From the IMG/VR virus record IMGVR_UViG_3300046692_000061, positions 1-40,824 of that record: 40,824 nucleotides of DNA. One strand, written 5' to 3'. The notes beneath the pieces are model-generated. The model did no database searches and was not told where the DNA came from. It worked only from the letters and a program-made list of their open reading frames with translations. The translations under genes were made by a program, and so were the position numbers. The stretch is from a virus. Position 1 is the first letter of the stretch, and each line of letters starts with the position of its first letter. Positions 13,718-22,370 of the stretch are shown here, piece by piece.

Positions 13718-14226
13718 TGGCCACCGCAATTGATACCTTTGGCCAGTACGCTGGCAAAGCCTACGAAGGTCAGATCAATGACCTGTCTATGGCCGACGTC
13801 ACCACCGGTGTGGCAGACGTTGTCATCCCGTTCGCTCGCGCCGTGGTCTCTGGCTCCGCCGCCAAGCGTGATGCACTGCCAGGTGCAGGTGTTGGATTCT
13901 TCCTCGGCATCTCCGTGGCCAAGACCGTAGGCGTCAGCACCAGCTACGTGACCGGCCAAGGCCAGGGCAGCACGAACCTTCCAGGCAGCTACCGCGTCGG
14001 TGAGGAAACCAGCCGCGTCAGTCACGGCCGCATCTGGGTCAAGACCCTTGGTGGCGCGACCAAGGACCAACAGGTCTATGCGGTTCCGCTCACTGGTGAG
14101 CTCACCAACGCCTCTACCGCTGGCAACCATCTCCTTCCGGGTTGCTTCTTCCTCACCTCGGCTGCTGCTGGTGAGCTTGCTCTGATTCAGGTCAAGGGCC
14201 TGAATCCAACCACCATTGCCGCTTAA
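13717..14226 (+). CDS. Capsid cement (decoration) protein
   Basis: A 169-residue protein resembling phage structural cement proteins of the Gp24-like family: glycine-rich beta sequence with VADVVIPFARAVV, GGATKDQQVYAV and a C-terminal LALIQVKGL strand. Such trimers bind the outside of the capsid and stabilise it. The start overlaps the preceding stop (TAATG). It sits between protease/scaffold and major capsid, the usual place. Confidence 0.75.
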   Translation: MATAIDTFGQYAGKAYEGQINDLSMADVTTGVADVVIPFARAVVSGSAAKRDALPGAGVGFFLGISVAKTVGVSTSYVTGQGQGSTNLPGSYRVGEETSRVSHGRIWVKTLGGATKDQQVYAVPLTGELTNASTAGNHLLPGCFFLTSAAAGELALIQVKGLNPTTIAA

Positions 14227-14237
14227 GGAGCGCTCAC

Positions 14238-15215
14238 ATGAGAACAATGGACGCACAGGCCCAAGCGCAACTGGGCTTTCTGATCGGCAACCTGACGTAT
14301 ATCGAACAGGAAGTGCTGCGTCAGCCGTACCCTCAAATCCGGTATCCGACGCTGCTGAACGTCGACACATCGGCTCCAGATTACATCGAGTCGATCGGCT
14401 TCAAGGTCCTCGACTACAAGGGCGAGCCTGCTCCAATCGGCGACCTGTCCCACGACTTCCCGCTGGCTGAGATCGCATCGAAGATCGGTGGCGTTGACGT
14501 GGTCCAGGCTGGCTTGGGCTACACCTACACCCAGATCGAAGTCGGCAAGGCCATGGAAATGGCGAACGCGCAGGGCTTCGGCGGTGCGATCAACTACCTG
14601 GCCGAGAAGCCGATCGCCACCCGCACCCTGACCGAGCAGTGGCTCGACCGCGTTGCGATGGTTGGTGATGCGCGCTGGCCTTCGCTGACCACTGGCGGCC
14701 TGATCAAGTATCCGGGTGTTCCTGTACTCGCTACCGGCACTCTGCTGGGCGGCGCGAACAAGACCTTCGCTCAGATCCTCGCCCAAGCCCCGGATACGGC
14801 AGCAAGCGACATGCTGTCTTTGCTGAACAACCTGATCCTCCAGGTCTATTCGGTCCAGACCAACAGCATCTTCCGCCCGACTCACATCCTGCTCCCGCTG
14901 ACGCAGTACGGTCGTCTGACCACGTTCCGCATCCCGAACACCTCGGAAACGCTGATCAGCTATCTAGAGCGCGTGCTGAGAATCACCTTCGAGCCAGTCC
15001 TGCAGCTTGCAGGCGCCGGCGTCGGCGGCACTGACCGCATGATGGCGTACACCAAAGACGCTCAGTTCGCGAAGTTCCACCTGCCAATGCCGTACACCCT
15101 GAACGCGCCTATCCCGTCTCACGGCGGTCTGCGCTTCGAGGCGGCCGGTGTGGTGCGCACTGCTGGTACAGAGCTGCGCGTTCCGTTGTCCCACGCCTAC
15201 GTCGACGGCATCTAA
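14238..15215 (+). CDS. Major capsid protein (DUF2184-type)
   Basis: A 325-residue protein matching the DUF2184 capsid family. The N-terminal region ends with IRYPTLLNVDTSAP; the middle has the P-domain helix region (WLDRVAMVGDA); the C-terminus has RFEAAGVVRTAGTELRVPL. HK97-fold capsid subunit, forming the icosahedral shell. GGAG lies 8 bases before ATG. Flanked by cement protein and a small coiled-coil protein, followed by a terminator at 15625. Confidence 0.88.
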   Translation: MRTMDAQAQAQLGFLIGNLTYIEQEVLRQPYPQIRYPTLLNVDTSAPDYIESIGFKVLDYKGEPAPIGDLSHDFPLAEIASKIGGVDVVQAGLGYTYTQIEVGKAMEMANAQGFGGAINYLAEKPIATRTLTEQWLDRVAMVGDARWPSLTTGGLIKYPGVPVLATGTLLGGANKTFAQILAQAPDTAASDMLSLLNNLILQVYSVQTNSIFRPTHILLPLTQYGRLTTFRIPNTSETLISYLERVLRITFEPVLQLAGAGVGGTDRMMAYTKDAQFAKFHLPMPYTLNAPIPSHGGLRFEAAGVVRTAGTELRVPLSHAYVDGI

Positions 15216-15224
15216 GGAGGTCAC

Positions 15225-15605
15225 ATGACTTCGAAGAAGGTTTACACCAATACCAGCGCCAATCCGGTGGTCCTGTCGGATGGCAGCTCGGTGGGCGTCG
15301 GCGAGCAAACCACCGATGCCCAGTACGAACTGGCGAAAGGCTCATTCTGGGAAGAGCACGGCGTGCTGGTTACCGGCGCTCCGGAAGTCGCGCCTGAGAG
15401 CAATGTCCAGCTCGACGAACTGCGCGCCGAGAACGCCAAGCTGAAGGAGGATCTGTTCAACGAGCAGTCCAGCCGCCAGAAGCTGGAGACGGACCTGAAG
15501 GACCTGCCGGGCCAGCTCAAGACAGCGCAGGACAAGCTGACCGAAGAACAGGCTCGTTCTCAGAAGCTGGAGACGGACCTGAAGGCGGCGCTCGCCAAGA
15601 AGTAA
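15225..15605 (+). CDS. Hypothetical head-region coiled-coil protein
   Basis: A 126-residue protein, not recognised by family. Residues 1-45 form a small beta domain (VYTNTSANPVVLSDGSSVGV) as seen in some short capsid-associated proteins; 63-126 form a long coiled coil containing a duplicated QKLETDLK heptad whose DNA is an exact 24-base repeat. Start has AAGGAGG upstream. It may bind the capsid surface. Confidence 0.62.
   Translation: MTSKKVYTNTSANPVVLSDGSSVGVGEQTTDAQYELAKGSFWEEHGVLVTGAPEVAPESNVQLDELRAENAKLKEDLFNEQSSRQKLETDLKDLPGQLKTAQDKLTEEQARSQKLETDLKAALAKK
15477..15584 (+). repeat. Exact 24-base direct repeat in a coiled-coil gene
   Basis: The same 24 bases start at 15477 and 15561 (84 bp apart) and encode QKLETDLK both times. 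The identity includes synonymous positions, pointing to a recent internal duplication and not just protein-level selection. Confidence 0.8.
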
Positions 15606-15624
15606 GTCTGACCCGCTACACAGA

Positions 15625-15650
15625 AGCCCCGCCAAGTGCGGGGCTTATTC
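15625..15650 (+). terminator. Terminator after the capsid genes
   Basis: AGCCCCGC (15625-15632) pairs with GCGGGGCT (15638-15645), followed by TATTCATTT. The T-run is interrupted, so termination may be partial and could lower connector/tail expression relative to capsid. Confidence 0.65.
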
Positions 15651-15668
15651 ATTTCAGAGGTGCGCGAC

Positions 15669-16103
15669 GTGGCAGAAATCAATGTTGATGTGACGCCGCA
15701 GATCGTCGCGGACTTCCGCGAGTTCTACGAAGAGTTCGCAGACCCGGTCAAATGGTCGGACGCCAAGATCACCAAGGCGCTGAACATCGCCAAAAGTGAG
15801 CTCGGCGCCTGCCGCTGGGGCCTGTACCAGCCATATTCTTTCCTGCAGCGCGGATGGTTCGCCCTCACGGCTCACTACCTGACGTGGAGAGCAGCAACCT
15901 CCGATGCAACCTCGTCGGACGGTAGCGCTTCAACACCCTACGCAGTGTCCAGCAAGAGCGTGAGAGACGAATCCGTGTCTTACGCGGTTCCTGCTGCGAA
16001 CGCCTCGCTGACAGCGTGGGAGGCAGCACTGGCACTCACCCCATATGGCCTTGAGTACCTGCACCTGGTTAACCGGGCTGGCATGGGGGCCATCTGCGTA
16101 TGA
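15669..16103 (+). CDS. Head-tail connector, DUF4054-type
   Basis: A 144-residue protein starting at GTG 15669 with AGAGG upstream; upstream in-frame codons run into the terminator and are rejected. The pattern (FREFYEEFADPVKWSDAKI, then the AKSELGACRWG and RGWFALTAHYL helices) matches DUF4054 adaptor-like proteins related to gp6-type connectors. They form a ring under the portal. Overlaps the next gene by 4 bases. Confidence 0.75.
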   Translation: MAEINVDVTPQIVADFREFYEEFADPVKWSDAKITKALNIAKSELGACRWGLYQPYSFLQRGWFALTAHYLTWRAATSDATSSDGSASTPYAVSSKSVRDESVSYAVPAANASLTAWEAALALTPYGLEYLHLVNRAGMGAICV

Positions 16104-16603
16104 TCGCCCCCACCGTAAGCCTCATCGGCAAGCAGCAGGTCGAGCAGGCCCTGAAGGATCTTGCGCAACGGCTGAAGGACGACACTCGAATCCTGGTCGG
16201 TGTGCCCAAAGGCGCAGGCTCTTACGAGGATGGCAATAACATCGCCACCATCGCAGCGGTGAACAACTTCGGCTCTGCCGATGGCCATATCCCAGCGCGA
16301 CCGTTTCTCGCTCCGGCCATCGACAAGGGCGCGCCGCAGTACCGGCGCCTCGCACAAATAATGATCCCCAAGGTGCTCAGCGGTGACATGACCATGCTCA
16401 TGCTGCTGAACAAGATGGGCAACCTCGCCCAGGATCACGTCAAGAAAGAAATCATCGACCTTCGCACTCCAGCAAACGCTGCGTCGACCATCGCCAAAAA
16501 AGGGGCTGACAATCCTCTCATCGACACCGGCAACGCGGGGCTGCTCGGCTCGATTCGCTACGTCCTTGACGACGGCAGCGACCCTATCGAAGAGGGAATC
16601 TGA
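16100..16603 (+). CDS. Tail completion / virion morphogenesis protein (HK97 gp10-like)
   Basis: A 167-residue protein. The N-terminal region has LVGVPKGAG, then the family hallmark AAVNNFGS and IPARPFLAPAI (about residues 53-73), typical of HK97 gp10-like neck or tail completion proteins. A polar C-terminus (NPLIDTGNAGLLGSIRYVL) is also typical. It acts where the tail joins the head. ATGA and TGATG overlaps on both sides show a coupled connector cluster. Confidence 0.8.
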   Translation: MIAPTVSLIGKQQVEQALKDLAQRLKDDTRILVGVPKGAGSYEDGNNIATIAAVNNFGSADGHIPARPFLAPAIDKGAPQYRRLAQIMIPKVLSGDMTMLMLLNKMGNLAQDHVKKEIIDLRTPANAASTIAKKGADNPLIDTGNAGLLGSIRYVLDDGSDPIEEGI

Positions 16604-16779
16604 TGAAAGTCAAAATTGGCGACACCTGGTATTCAGCAGAAGATCAGCCTATCTCCGTCATGTTCGAAGACGAGGAACTCTCCCTGATCAAGGAAATGGA
16701 TCGAGAGTCTTCCCCGAACCTCCGCTTTACAGCCGGACGCATGGAGGACGCCGATCTGCTTGATTGGGCGAAGTCTTAA
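16603..16779 (+). CDS. Small hypothetical connector-region protein
   Basis: A 58-residue acidic protein (starts MKVKIGDTWY, ends DLLDWAKS), with TGATG overlap to the previous gene and TAATG overlap to the next one. The overlaps and compact acidic composition support a real gene. Family not recognised; position suggests a minor neck or tail assembly factor. Confidence 0.6.
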   Translation: MKVKIGDTWYSAEDQPISVMFEDEELSLIKEMDRESSPNLRFTAGRMEDADLLDWAKS

Positions 16780-17198
16780 TGGGCTTGAACATGCGCGGCC
16801 ACGTCAGCGGCCCTTTCATCACCCATAAGGGCGTGCAACTCAATCGCTACGCCAGCGCGGTGGTGGACTTCGAGCAAAAGCTGACCCTCGTCTACTTCGA
16901 CACCTTCGACGCGAACGTGCAGCCGGTGAGTGACAAGGAAATTGAATTCCTGCAGATCGGCGCCGAGCGCATCAACGACGTACGTGTAATCCATCGCAAC
17001 GACGGCAAGGGAATCGAGCCATCAACCGCTGGAAAGCTCGCCGACATCCTGGTGTTCGCTGAGACGCCCGACAAGCCTGCCACCTGGTGGAAGTCCATTG
17101 CGACCGATTTCAGGCCGTGGCACAACTTCTGCCGGGCCGTGATCGCCAAGTTGGATCCGGACGAAATATCCAAGCTGGAGGGCCAGGCCAATGCTTGA
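16779..17198 (+). CDS. Hypothetical neck or tail protein
   Basis: A 139-residue protein, start at TAATG (an upstream in-frame ATG at 16764 lies in the previous gene). The sequence is mixed alpha/beta with a conserved-looking VYFDTFDANVQPVSDKE stretch. It lies between the gp10-like and neck terminator genes, so a tail terminator or collar role is plausible. Not assigned to a family. Confidence 0.6.
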   Translation: MGLNMRGHVSGPFITHKGVQLNRYASAVVDFEQKLTLVYFDTFDANVQPVSDKEIEFLQIGAERINDVRVIHRNDGKGIEPSTAGKLADILVFAETPDKPATWWKSIATDFRPWHNFCRAVIAKLDPDEISKLEGQANA

Positions 17199-17748
17199 TA
17201 CCAAAGCGTTGTGCAAGACGGTGTGCCGCATCGTTGTCGCGGCGACCGGCCTTCCTGCTGATCACGTCATCATCGGCGACCCTGACGGCCCTTCTCCAGC
17301 GGGGGCGTATTGCGCGGTTCGCTTGCAAGACCCTGCGCAGTTCGGTCAAGCAAACGTCACTCAGCGCAACGTGCCGGCACTGGACGACCCTCAATATGAG
17401 GACGTCATCGTTCGGGTCGCTACCCAATTCACGCTGGGCTTCAGCCTGAACTTCTACCGCACGGGCGCCATGGCGTACGCAGCCTCGATCAGCGAGGCAA
17501 ACAAGCGTGAGCCCATCAAGAACATCATGCGCCGCGACAAGCTCGGATGGTCGCGCGTGTCGTCGGTGAACAACCTGACCGGCCTGTATCAGGCCGCCAT
17601 GGAAGAACGAGCCCAGCTCACCCTCTACCTCTACGGTGAATCCATCGCAGAAGACCGCGTGCAGCGGATCTATCGCGTCGGTTTCAACGTGCAAACCGAA
17701 CAATCTGGCGCGATCGCGCAAGGGGAAGTAAATGGCTTATCCGGCTGA
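17191..17748 (+). CDS. Tail/neck terminator-like protein
   Basis: A 185-residue protein whose features (DHVIIGDPDGPSPAGAYCAV; later a VRVATQFTLGFSLNFYRTG region in two strands) resemble phage neck-terminator proteins (LIC_12616-type). Such proteins cap the tail tube and sheath at the head end. Overlaps the sheath gene by 17 bases and precedes it directly, which fits. Confidence 0.65.
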   Translation: MLDTKALCKTVCRIVVAATGLPADHVIIGDPDGPSPAGAYCAVRLQDPAQFGQANVTQRNVPALDDPQYEDVIVRVATQFTLGFSLNFYRTGAMAYAASISEANKREPIKNIMRRDKLGWSRVSSVNNLTGLYQAAMEERAQLTLYLYGESIAEDRVQRIYRVGFNVQTEQSGAIAQGEVNGLSG

Positions 17749-18862
17749 AGACATCATCAACATCACCACGCTGATCAGTTCAGCCGGGCTCGGCACTGCC
17801 AACTTCGGCGCGGGCATGGTCTTCGCTGATTTCGACTCGTCCAGCGATGCGACCTTTGCGGAGGGCAGCTATCGCGATTACGGCAGCGCTGCAGCGGTAG
17901 CTGTCGACTTCAACATTGCGTCTGACCCGTACAAGGCGGCGCTGGCGTGGTTCTCGGCGATTCCAAAGCCGAAATCCCTGCGCATCTATCTGCGCCTCGA
18001 GGACGACACGCCTGTCGAGTCGATTAACGACGCGATCAACAAGGGCATCTGGTTCTACTGGTATGAGTTCGAAACAGCCATTCGCGCGAATGATGCTGAT
18101 GTTCTGGCTTTGGCGAGCGCTGGCGATGCTGCTGGCAAGTTCTACGCCTACACCACCAGCCAGGCAGCGGTGCGTGATCCATCGCTGTCGACGGACATCG
18201 TCAGCAAAGCAGTGACGCAGGGTTCGCGCCGCATGCTCGTGCTGAGCCACGCGACGGCCCCGTACGCCGGATTCGAGGCCGCTGCAGTGTTCAGCCGCGT
18301 GAACTTCAACGCGGCGAACACCACCATCACCGGTGAATTCAAGAAGCTGCCGGGCATCGACGCCGAAGACCTGACCAAGACTGCATACGCGGCCATGAAG
18401 CAGAAGGGCGCTGTGTTCTACACCAAGGTTGAGACCGGTGGCGAGGTCGACAACGGCCGCATCATCAACTCGAAAACGACCTCGACCTTCGGCGAATACA
18501 TCGATGACGTGTTCAACCTGGACGCTTTCGTGAATTTCCTCACGGTCGGCCTGTACAACGCGCTTGCCAAGGTTCCGACCAAGGTGAAGCAGACACCTGA
18601 AGGCCAGCAGATCCTGATCGATGCTGCCGCCCAGATCGGCGAGAAGTTCATCGACAACGGCTATCTCGGCGCTCGCACCTACACCAGCGACGAGACTGGC
18701 GAAGAGGTTCTGAGCCGTGGCTACGAGATCCTGACGGTAGCGACTGACATCCTCGACATCAGCGATGCCGAGCGTTCTGCCCGCGCCGCCGCCCCCATCA
18801 CCATGCGCCTGTTCCGGGCCGGTGCCATCCATACCGTCGATGTCACGGTTCAAGTTGATTAA
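17732..18862 (+). CDS. Tail sheath protein (DUF3383-type)
   Basis: A 376-residue protein matching DUF3383, the contractile sheath family of several small myophages (opening DIINITTLISSAGLG; C-terminal YEILTVATDILDISDAERSA and a final beta strand). Sheath subunits form the outer contractile tube; C-terminal strands link neighbouring subunits. This gene shows that the virion is myovirus-type. Followed 13 bases later by the tube gene. Confidence 0.88.
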   Translation: MAYPAEDIINITTLISSAGLGTANFGAGMVFADFDSSSDATFAEGSYRDYGSAAAVAVDFNIASDPYKAALAWFSAIPKPKSLRIYLRLEDDTPVESINDAINKGIWFYWYEFETAIRANDADVLALASAGDAAGKFYAYTTSQAAVRDPSLSTDIVSKAVTQGSRRMLVLSHATAPYAGFEAAAVFSRVNFNAANTTITGEFKKLPGIDAEDLTKTAYAAMKQKGAVFYTKVETGGEVDNGRIINSKTTSTFGEYIDDVFNLDAFVNFLTVGLYNALAKVPTKVKQTPEGQQILIDAAAQIGEKFIDNGYLGARTYTSDETGEEVLSRGYEILTVATDILDISDAERSARAAAPITMRLFRAGAIHTVDVTVQVD

Positions 18863-18875
18863 GGAGCAATAGAGC

Positions 18876-19280
18876 ATGGCCTTGAGCGATCTCTCAGTAG
18901 AAAACACGATTGTGGTCATCACGGGCGTAGGCGTGCTGGACGACTGGGGCCGTACAGATCCGCCGTTCACCGTCGAACCGATCGACGATCAAGCGAACCT
19001 GTCGCGCGGCCTCGGCGGTAATGCCGTGCGCTTCCACCGGAAAAACCCAGGCCTGCGCCTGACGGTCAACCTCATGCCGGGCAGTCCTCAGGCCTTGGCA
19101 CTTCAAGCGCAGATCACTGCAAAGGCAGAAATCTCCGGCTCCTACGCCTCAATTGCCGGCCTGGAAGGCGCGGTGTTCAGTGAGGGTGTGGCGACTCGCG
19201 GCAAGTCCATGGCGCGCGGCGGCCCAGGCATGAACGACGCCACCTTCGTCATGGAATTCAACAAAGGCGTGATTGTATGA
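18876..19280 (+). CDS. Tail tube protein (DUF3277-type)
   Basis: A 134-residue protein matching DUF3277 (LSVENTIVVITGVGVLDDWG; MPGSPQALALQ; GGPGMNDATFVMEFNKG). These form the inner tail tube through which DNA passes. AAGGAG upstream of ATG. Sheath-tube-chaperone-tape measure order is standard for contractile tails. Confidence 0.85.
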   Translation: MALSDLSVENTIVVITGVGVLDDWGRTDPPFTVEPIDDQANLSRGLGGNAVRFHRKNPGLRLTVNLMPGSPQALALQAQITAKAEISGSYASIAGLEGAVFSEGVATRGKSMARGGPGMNDATFVMEFNKGVIV

Positions 19281-19762
19281 ATGCCGCTGAGTCCTTGATT
19301 CGGAATATTTCGTTCGAGGGTGTGACCTACCGCTTCGCCATGCCCAGCGCAGAGAAGCAGCGCGCCGTGCTGTTCCGGCTGGGCAAGTACGGCGTCGAGC
19401 CCATGATTCGTGGCCTGGCGCTGGCGGAAGTAGGCGGCGCGTCCTCGATCGCCATTGCTGGCAGCATCGTCGGCACCATGCTCTCGCGCGTTCCGGAGGA
19501 TGACTTCAATTTCATCTGCGACAGCATGCTGGGCAAGCTGTTCAAGGAAGGCGAGAACACGCCGCTCACGCTGAATGACTTCTCCGGCCGCCTGAAGACC
19601 TACTTCACCTTGGTCGTTCTGGCGCTGGGGAATGCGTTCGAGGATTTTACCGGACTCCTGACCCTCTTCCAGAAATCTACCGATTCAGCCGAGGCGGTGG
19701 ATCAGAGTCAGGAGAACGACTCAACCCCGCAATCGACTGGGAGCTCTGGCGTCCCTGCATAG
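19277..19762 (+). CDS. Tail assembly chaperone
   Basis: A 161-residue helical protein with a compact N-terminal domain (residues 1-50) and hydrophobic helices (GGASSIAIAGSIVGTML), ending in a polar Ser/Gln-rich tail. By position, between tube and tape measure, it is the tail assembly chaperone, which coats the tape measure protein during tube polymerisation. The reading frame -1 to it stays open to 19908, as in lambda G/GT type pairs. Family-level similarity is weak; position carries the call. Confidence 0.72.
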   Translation: MNAAESLIRNISFEGVTYRFAMPSAEKQRAVLFRLGKYGVEPMIRGLALAEVGGASSIAIAGSIVGTMLSRVPEDDFNFICDSMLGKLFKEGENTPLTLNDFSGRLKTYFTLVVLALGNAFEDFTGLLTLFQKSTDSAEAVDQSQENDSTPQSTGSSGVPA

Positions 19763-19908
19763 GGATTCCCGGTCTCTGCCCGCCGCTGTGCACCTACAAG
19801 GACTTGCAGGACGGAACCTACTCGCTCGGGTGGGTGCGGCGGGCCAATCTCGCCATGGATGAAATGCTCTACGCCCGCCATCTGGCTGAAGCCAATCGCC
19901 CCAAATAG
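19579..19908 (+). CDS. -1 frame extension of the tail chaperone (GT-like)
   Basis: The -1 frame is open from 19579 (after TGA at 19576-19578) to TAG 19906-19908. It runs 146 bases past the chaperone stop and has no usable internal start except a late ATG. Its distal part encodes a compact Trp/Cys-rich domain (IDWELWRPCIGIPGLCPPLC, then YSLGWVRRANLAMDEML). It is best read as the T domain of a frameshift fusion. The slip site is not obvious: no canonical XXXYYYZ heptamer was seen; GGGGAAT at 19627-19633 is one candidate. Confidence 0.6.
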   Translation, partial: LLRPPEDLLHLGRSGAGECVRGFYRTPDPLPEIYRFSRGGGSESGERLNPAIDWELWRPCIGIPGLCPPLCTYKDLQDGTYSLGWVRRANLAMDEMLYARHLAEANRPK

Positions 19909-19923
19909 CCAGGAGAACAGCCA

Positions 19924-21741
19924 GTGAAGGTGTTGGAGTCGTTCCTTATCTCGCTCGGACTCAAGGTCGACGAGAAGTCATTCCAGAAGGCCGACGCGGC
20001 GTTCGGCGGGCTCACCAGATCCGCCCTGCAGTTCGGTGCCGTGCTGGCCAGCAAGCTCGCGATCGACAAGGTGGTAGGCGATTTCAAGAACGCTGGCACC
20101 GAGTTGAACAACTTCAACAAGCTGACCGGGCTCAGCACCCAGAACGTGCAGGCTCTCGGCCAGGCTCTGGCAGCGCAGGGAGGAAACGCTTCCGACGCCT
20201 TTTCGGCAATGAAGAAGATTCAGGACCTGATGGCATCCCCTATCACGGGGGATACCGGATGGTTTGGTGATGTGGCCAAGCTCGGGCTCAACCCCGACGT
20301 GATCATCAAGGCGCAGGATACTGCTGAAGCGCTCGCCAACATCGCAGGCGAGTTCGAACACATGACACCGCTCAATCAGCGTCTGGCCGGTAACGCGCTG
20401 GGCTTTGATGATTCCACGGTCCGCCTGCTGATGCGCGGTCGCGCCGAGGTCGAAAGGCAGCTGGACGTTCGCGGCAAGCTGGCCGTGATGACACAGAAGC
20501 AGATCGACGACTCTGCCCGGCTGACGAAGGCGTCCAGCGAACTGGATCAGGTGTTCACCGATATCGGCAACACCATCGCAGGTGAGCTGGCGCCGGCCTT
20601 CGCCGAAATGGCCGAAGACTTTGTCGCCTTCTACCGAGACAACAAGGAACTGGTCGATTCAGGCCTGCAGGAGTTCTTCGGCGGTCTGGCGAAAAACATC
20701 GAGCTTGTGTCGGTAGCCGTTGCGCTGATGGGTGGAGCGAGTGCGCTCAAGGGGCTGGCCGCGCTACGGGCGTTGGTCGGCCTTGGCGCAGCCGGTGCTG
20801 GCGCTGCTGCTACCGGCGCGGCAGGTGCAGCGGGTGCTGCCGGTGCAGGTGCCGCGGCTGGCGGGGCGTCCATGCTTGCAGTTGCCGGCGGGACTGCCGC
20901 CGCTGTGCTCTATTCGAGCAAGCTGAATGAGGGCGAAGACGGTGAACTGCTCAACAACCGCCTGAAGAAAGGCGGTGCTGAAGCGGCGGGCGCGACGATC
21001 GACTTCTTCCGGCAGAAAGGCTGGACCGAAGAGCAGGCCATGGGTATCGCTGCGAACATCGAGCAGGAAAGCGGCTTCCGGTCGGATGCTGTCGGTGACG
21101 GCGGCCAGGCTTACGGCCTGGCGCAGTGGCATAAGGACCGCCAGGACAACTTCGCGAAGTACTCAGGCAAAGACATCCGCAAGGCATCTGCCGCTGAGCA
21201 GCTGGAGTTCATCAATCATGAATTGACCCGGGGCAAGGAACGCGCCGCCGGCGACAAGCTGCGTCTCGCCGCCACCCCGCAGGAAGCCGCTGGAATCGTG
21301 TCATCTGAGTACGAGCGGCCGGCCGACCGTGTAGGTGAGGCGCAGCGCCGCGGCGAACTGGCCCAGTCATATGCGGGGTCAGGCAACACCAAGTCGGCGG
21401 CTCCCGAAGTCACCGACGAGCAACTGACGAAGCTCCGCGCCGGTTACGGAAAGCCAGAGCAGCCGCAGGAAGGCTTTCTAGACCAGACCAAGTCGTGGCT
21501 CGACTCCTACCGCAAACCGCCACGGGAATACTCAGTGGATGCGGTCGTGCAGCCCCCGGCCAAGGCCGCAGAAGCCCCGAGTCAGCAGGCCATGCCAGCC
21601 GCGGCAGCCGCTGCCTACACCGATAACCGCCAGTTCCATATCCACGGCGCCGACACGGAAAAGGTCAAGCAGCTCTACAACGAGCAGCTGAGCGGACTCA
21701 CTGAGTCGACGATGGAAGATTTCAGGAGCCCAGAACGATGA
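19924..21741 (+). CDS. Tape measure protein with tail lysozyme domain
   Basis: A 605-residue protein with GTG start and AGGAGA upstream. Residues 1-260 are helical tape measure sequence; 262-330 is a long Ala/Gly-rich hydrophobic region that may insert in the host membrane; 356-445 match a phage tail lysozyme-type domain (FFRQKGWTEEQAMGIAANIE, then QESGF, likely catalytic Glu382, and YGLAQWH); the rest is a flexible tail. It sets tail length and locally opens peptidoglycan during DNA entry. Short for a tape measure, so a short tail is expected. Confidence 0.85.
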   Translation: MKVLESFLISLGLKVDEKSFQKADAAFGGLTRSALQFGAVLASKLAIDKVVGDFKNAGTELNNFNKLTGLSTQNVQALGQALAAQGGNASDAFSAMKKIQDLMASPITGDTGWFGDVAKLGLNPDVIIKAQDTAEALANIAGEFEHMTPLNQRLAGNALGFDDSTVRLLMRGRAEVERQLDVRGKLAVMTQKQIDDSARLTKASSELDQVFTDIGNTIAGELAPAFAEMAEDFVAFYRDNKELVDSGLQEFFGGLAKNIELVSVAVALMGGASALKGLAALRALVGLGAAGAGAAATGAAGAAGAAGAGAAAGGASMLAVAGGTAAAVLYSSKLNEGEDGELLNNRLKKGGAEAAGATIDFFRQKGWTEEQAMGIAANIEQESGFRSDAVGDGGQAYGLAQWHKDRQDNFAKYSGKDIRKASAAEQLEFINHELTRGKERAAGDKLRLAATPQEAAGIVSSEYERPADRVGEAQRRGELAQSYAGSGNTKSAAPEVTDEQLTKLRAGYGKPEQPQEGFLDQTKSWLDSYRKPPREYSVDAVVQPPAKAAEAPSQQAMPAAAAAAYTDNRQFHIHGADTEKVKQLYNEQLSGLTESTMEDFRSPER

Positions 21742-22370
21742 GCGTCATGAGCGGCGTTATGAGCATCTTTTCGAAAACGCTGCCTGCTCTGGGCCTGATC
21801 GAGTTCGATGCCAAGCTTGAGGGTGTCACCAGCAAGGCGATCCAGCTGACGCAGTTCCCGGTCGAGTTCGGGGCAAACGCCAACGATCACGCAATTCTGC
21901 TTCCTGATCGCTACCTGCTGACCGGTGCCGTCTCCAACACACCGCTGGGGATTGGCCTTGACGATATCGGGATGATGGGGGCTGGAGCAGTCGCTTCGGC
22001 TGTTGGCGGCGTTGCTGGCGCGGCAATCAGTGCGGTATCGGCCTACCTGCTTGCGGGCAGCGACGAGACACGCTCGGCCACCACTTGGCGCGCGCTATCG
22101 GCCTTGCTCAAGTCGCGCGCCCCCATCGAACTGGTGACCGAGTACGAGACCATGCCCGAGATGGTCATCATTCGGCTTGATCAAAGAACGCGCCCGGAAG
22201 ACGAAGACGGCCTGATATTCATCGCCGAGCTTCAAGAGATCCGGCGCATCAGCTCCCAAGTCGGCCAGGGCGTCACCTCTGCTGACCAGCTGGCGCAGAA
22301 CGATCCAATTGCCACTCAGGGCGCGCCAATGGTCACGACAGGCTCGGCGTCCGTGGAGGTCATCGCATGA
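21738..22370 (+). CDS. Dit-like baseplate protein
   Basis: A 210-residue protein. The N-terminal part (AIQLTQFPVEFGANANDHAIL, 60-90 with RYLLTGAVSNTP) resembles the Dit-like N-terminal domain that forms a ring at the tail tube end. A hydrophobic Ala/Gly/Val region (about 75-110) is followed by a beta domain (VIIRLDQRTRPEDEDGLIF). Overlaps tape measure and plug genes by 4 bases. Located just after the tape measure as expected. Confidence 0.7.
   Translation: MSVMSGVMSIFSKTLPALGLIEFDAKLEGVTSKAIQLTQFPVEFGANANDHAILLPDRYLLTGAVSNTPLGIGLDDIGMMGAGAVASAVGGVAGAAISAVSAYLLAGSDETRSATTWRALSALLKSRAPIELVTEYETMPEMVIIRLDQRTRPEDEDGLIFIAELQEIRRISSQVGQGVTSADQLAQNDPIATQGAPMVTTGSASVEVIA

Noticed and set aside
17780-18970. 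396-codon minus-strand ORF across the sheath gene
   Set aside because: Long because of codon bias on the opposite strand; the sheath family match on the plus strand is clear.
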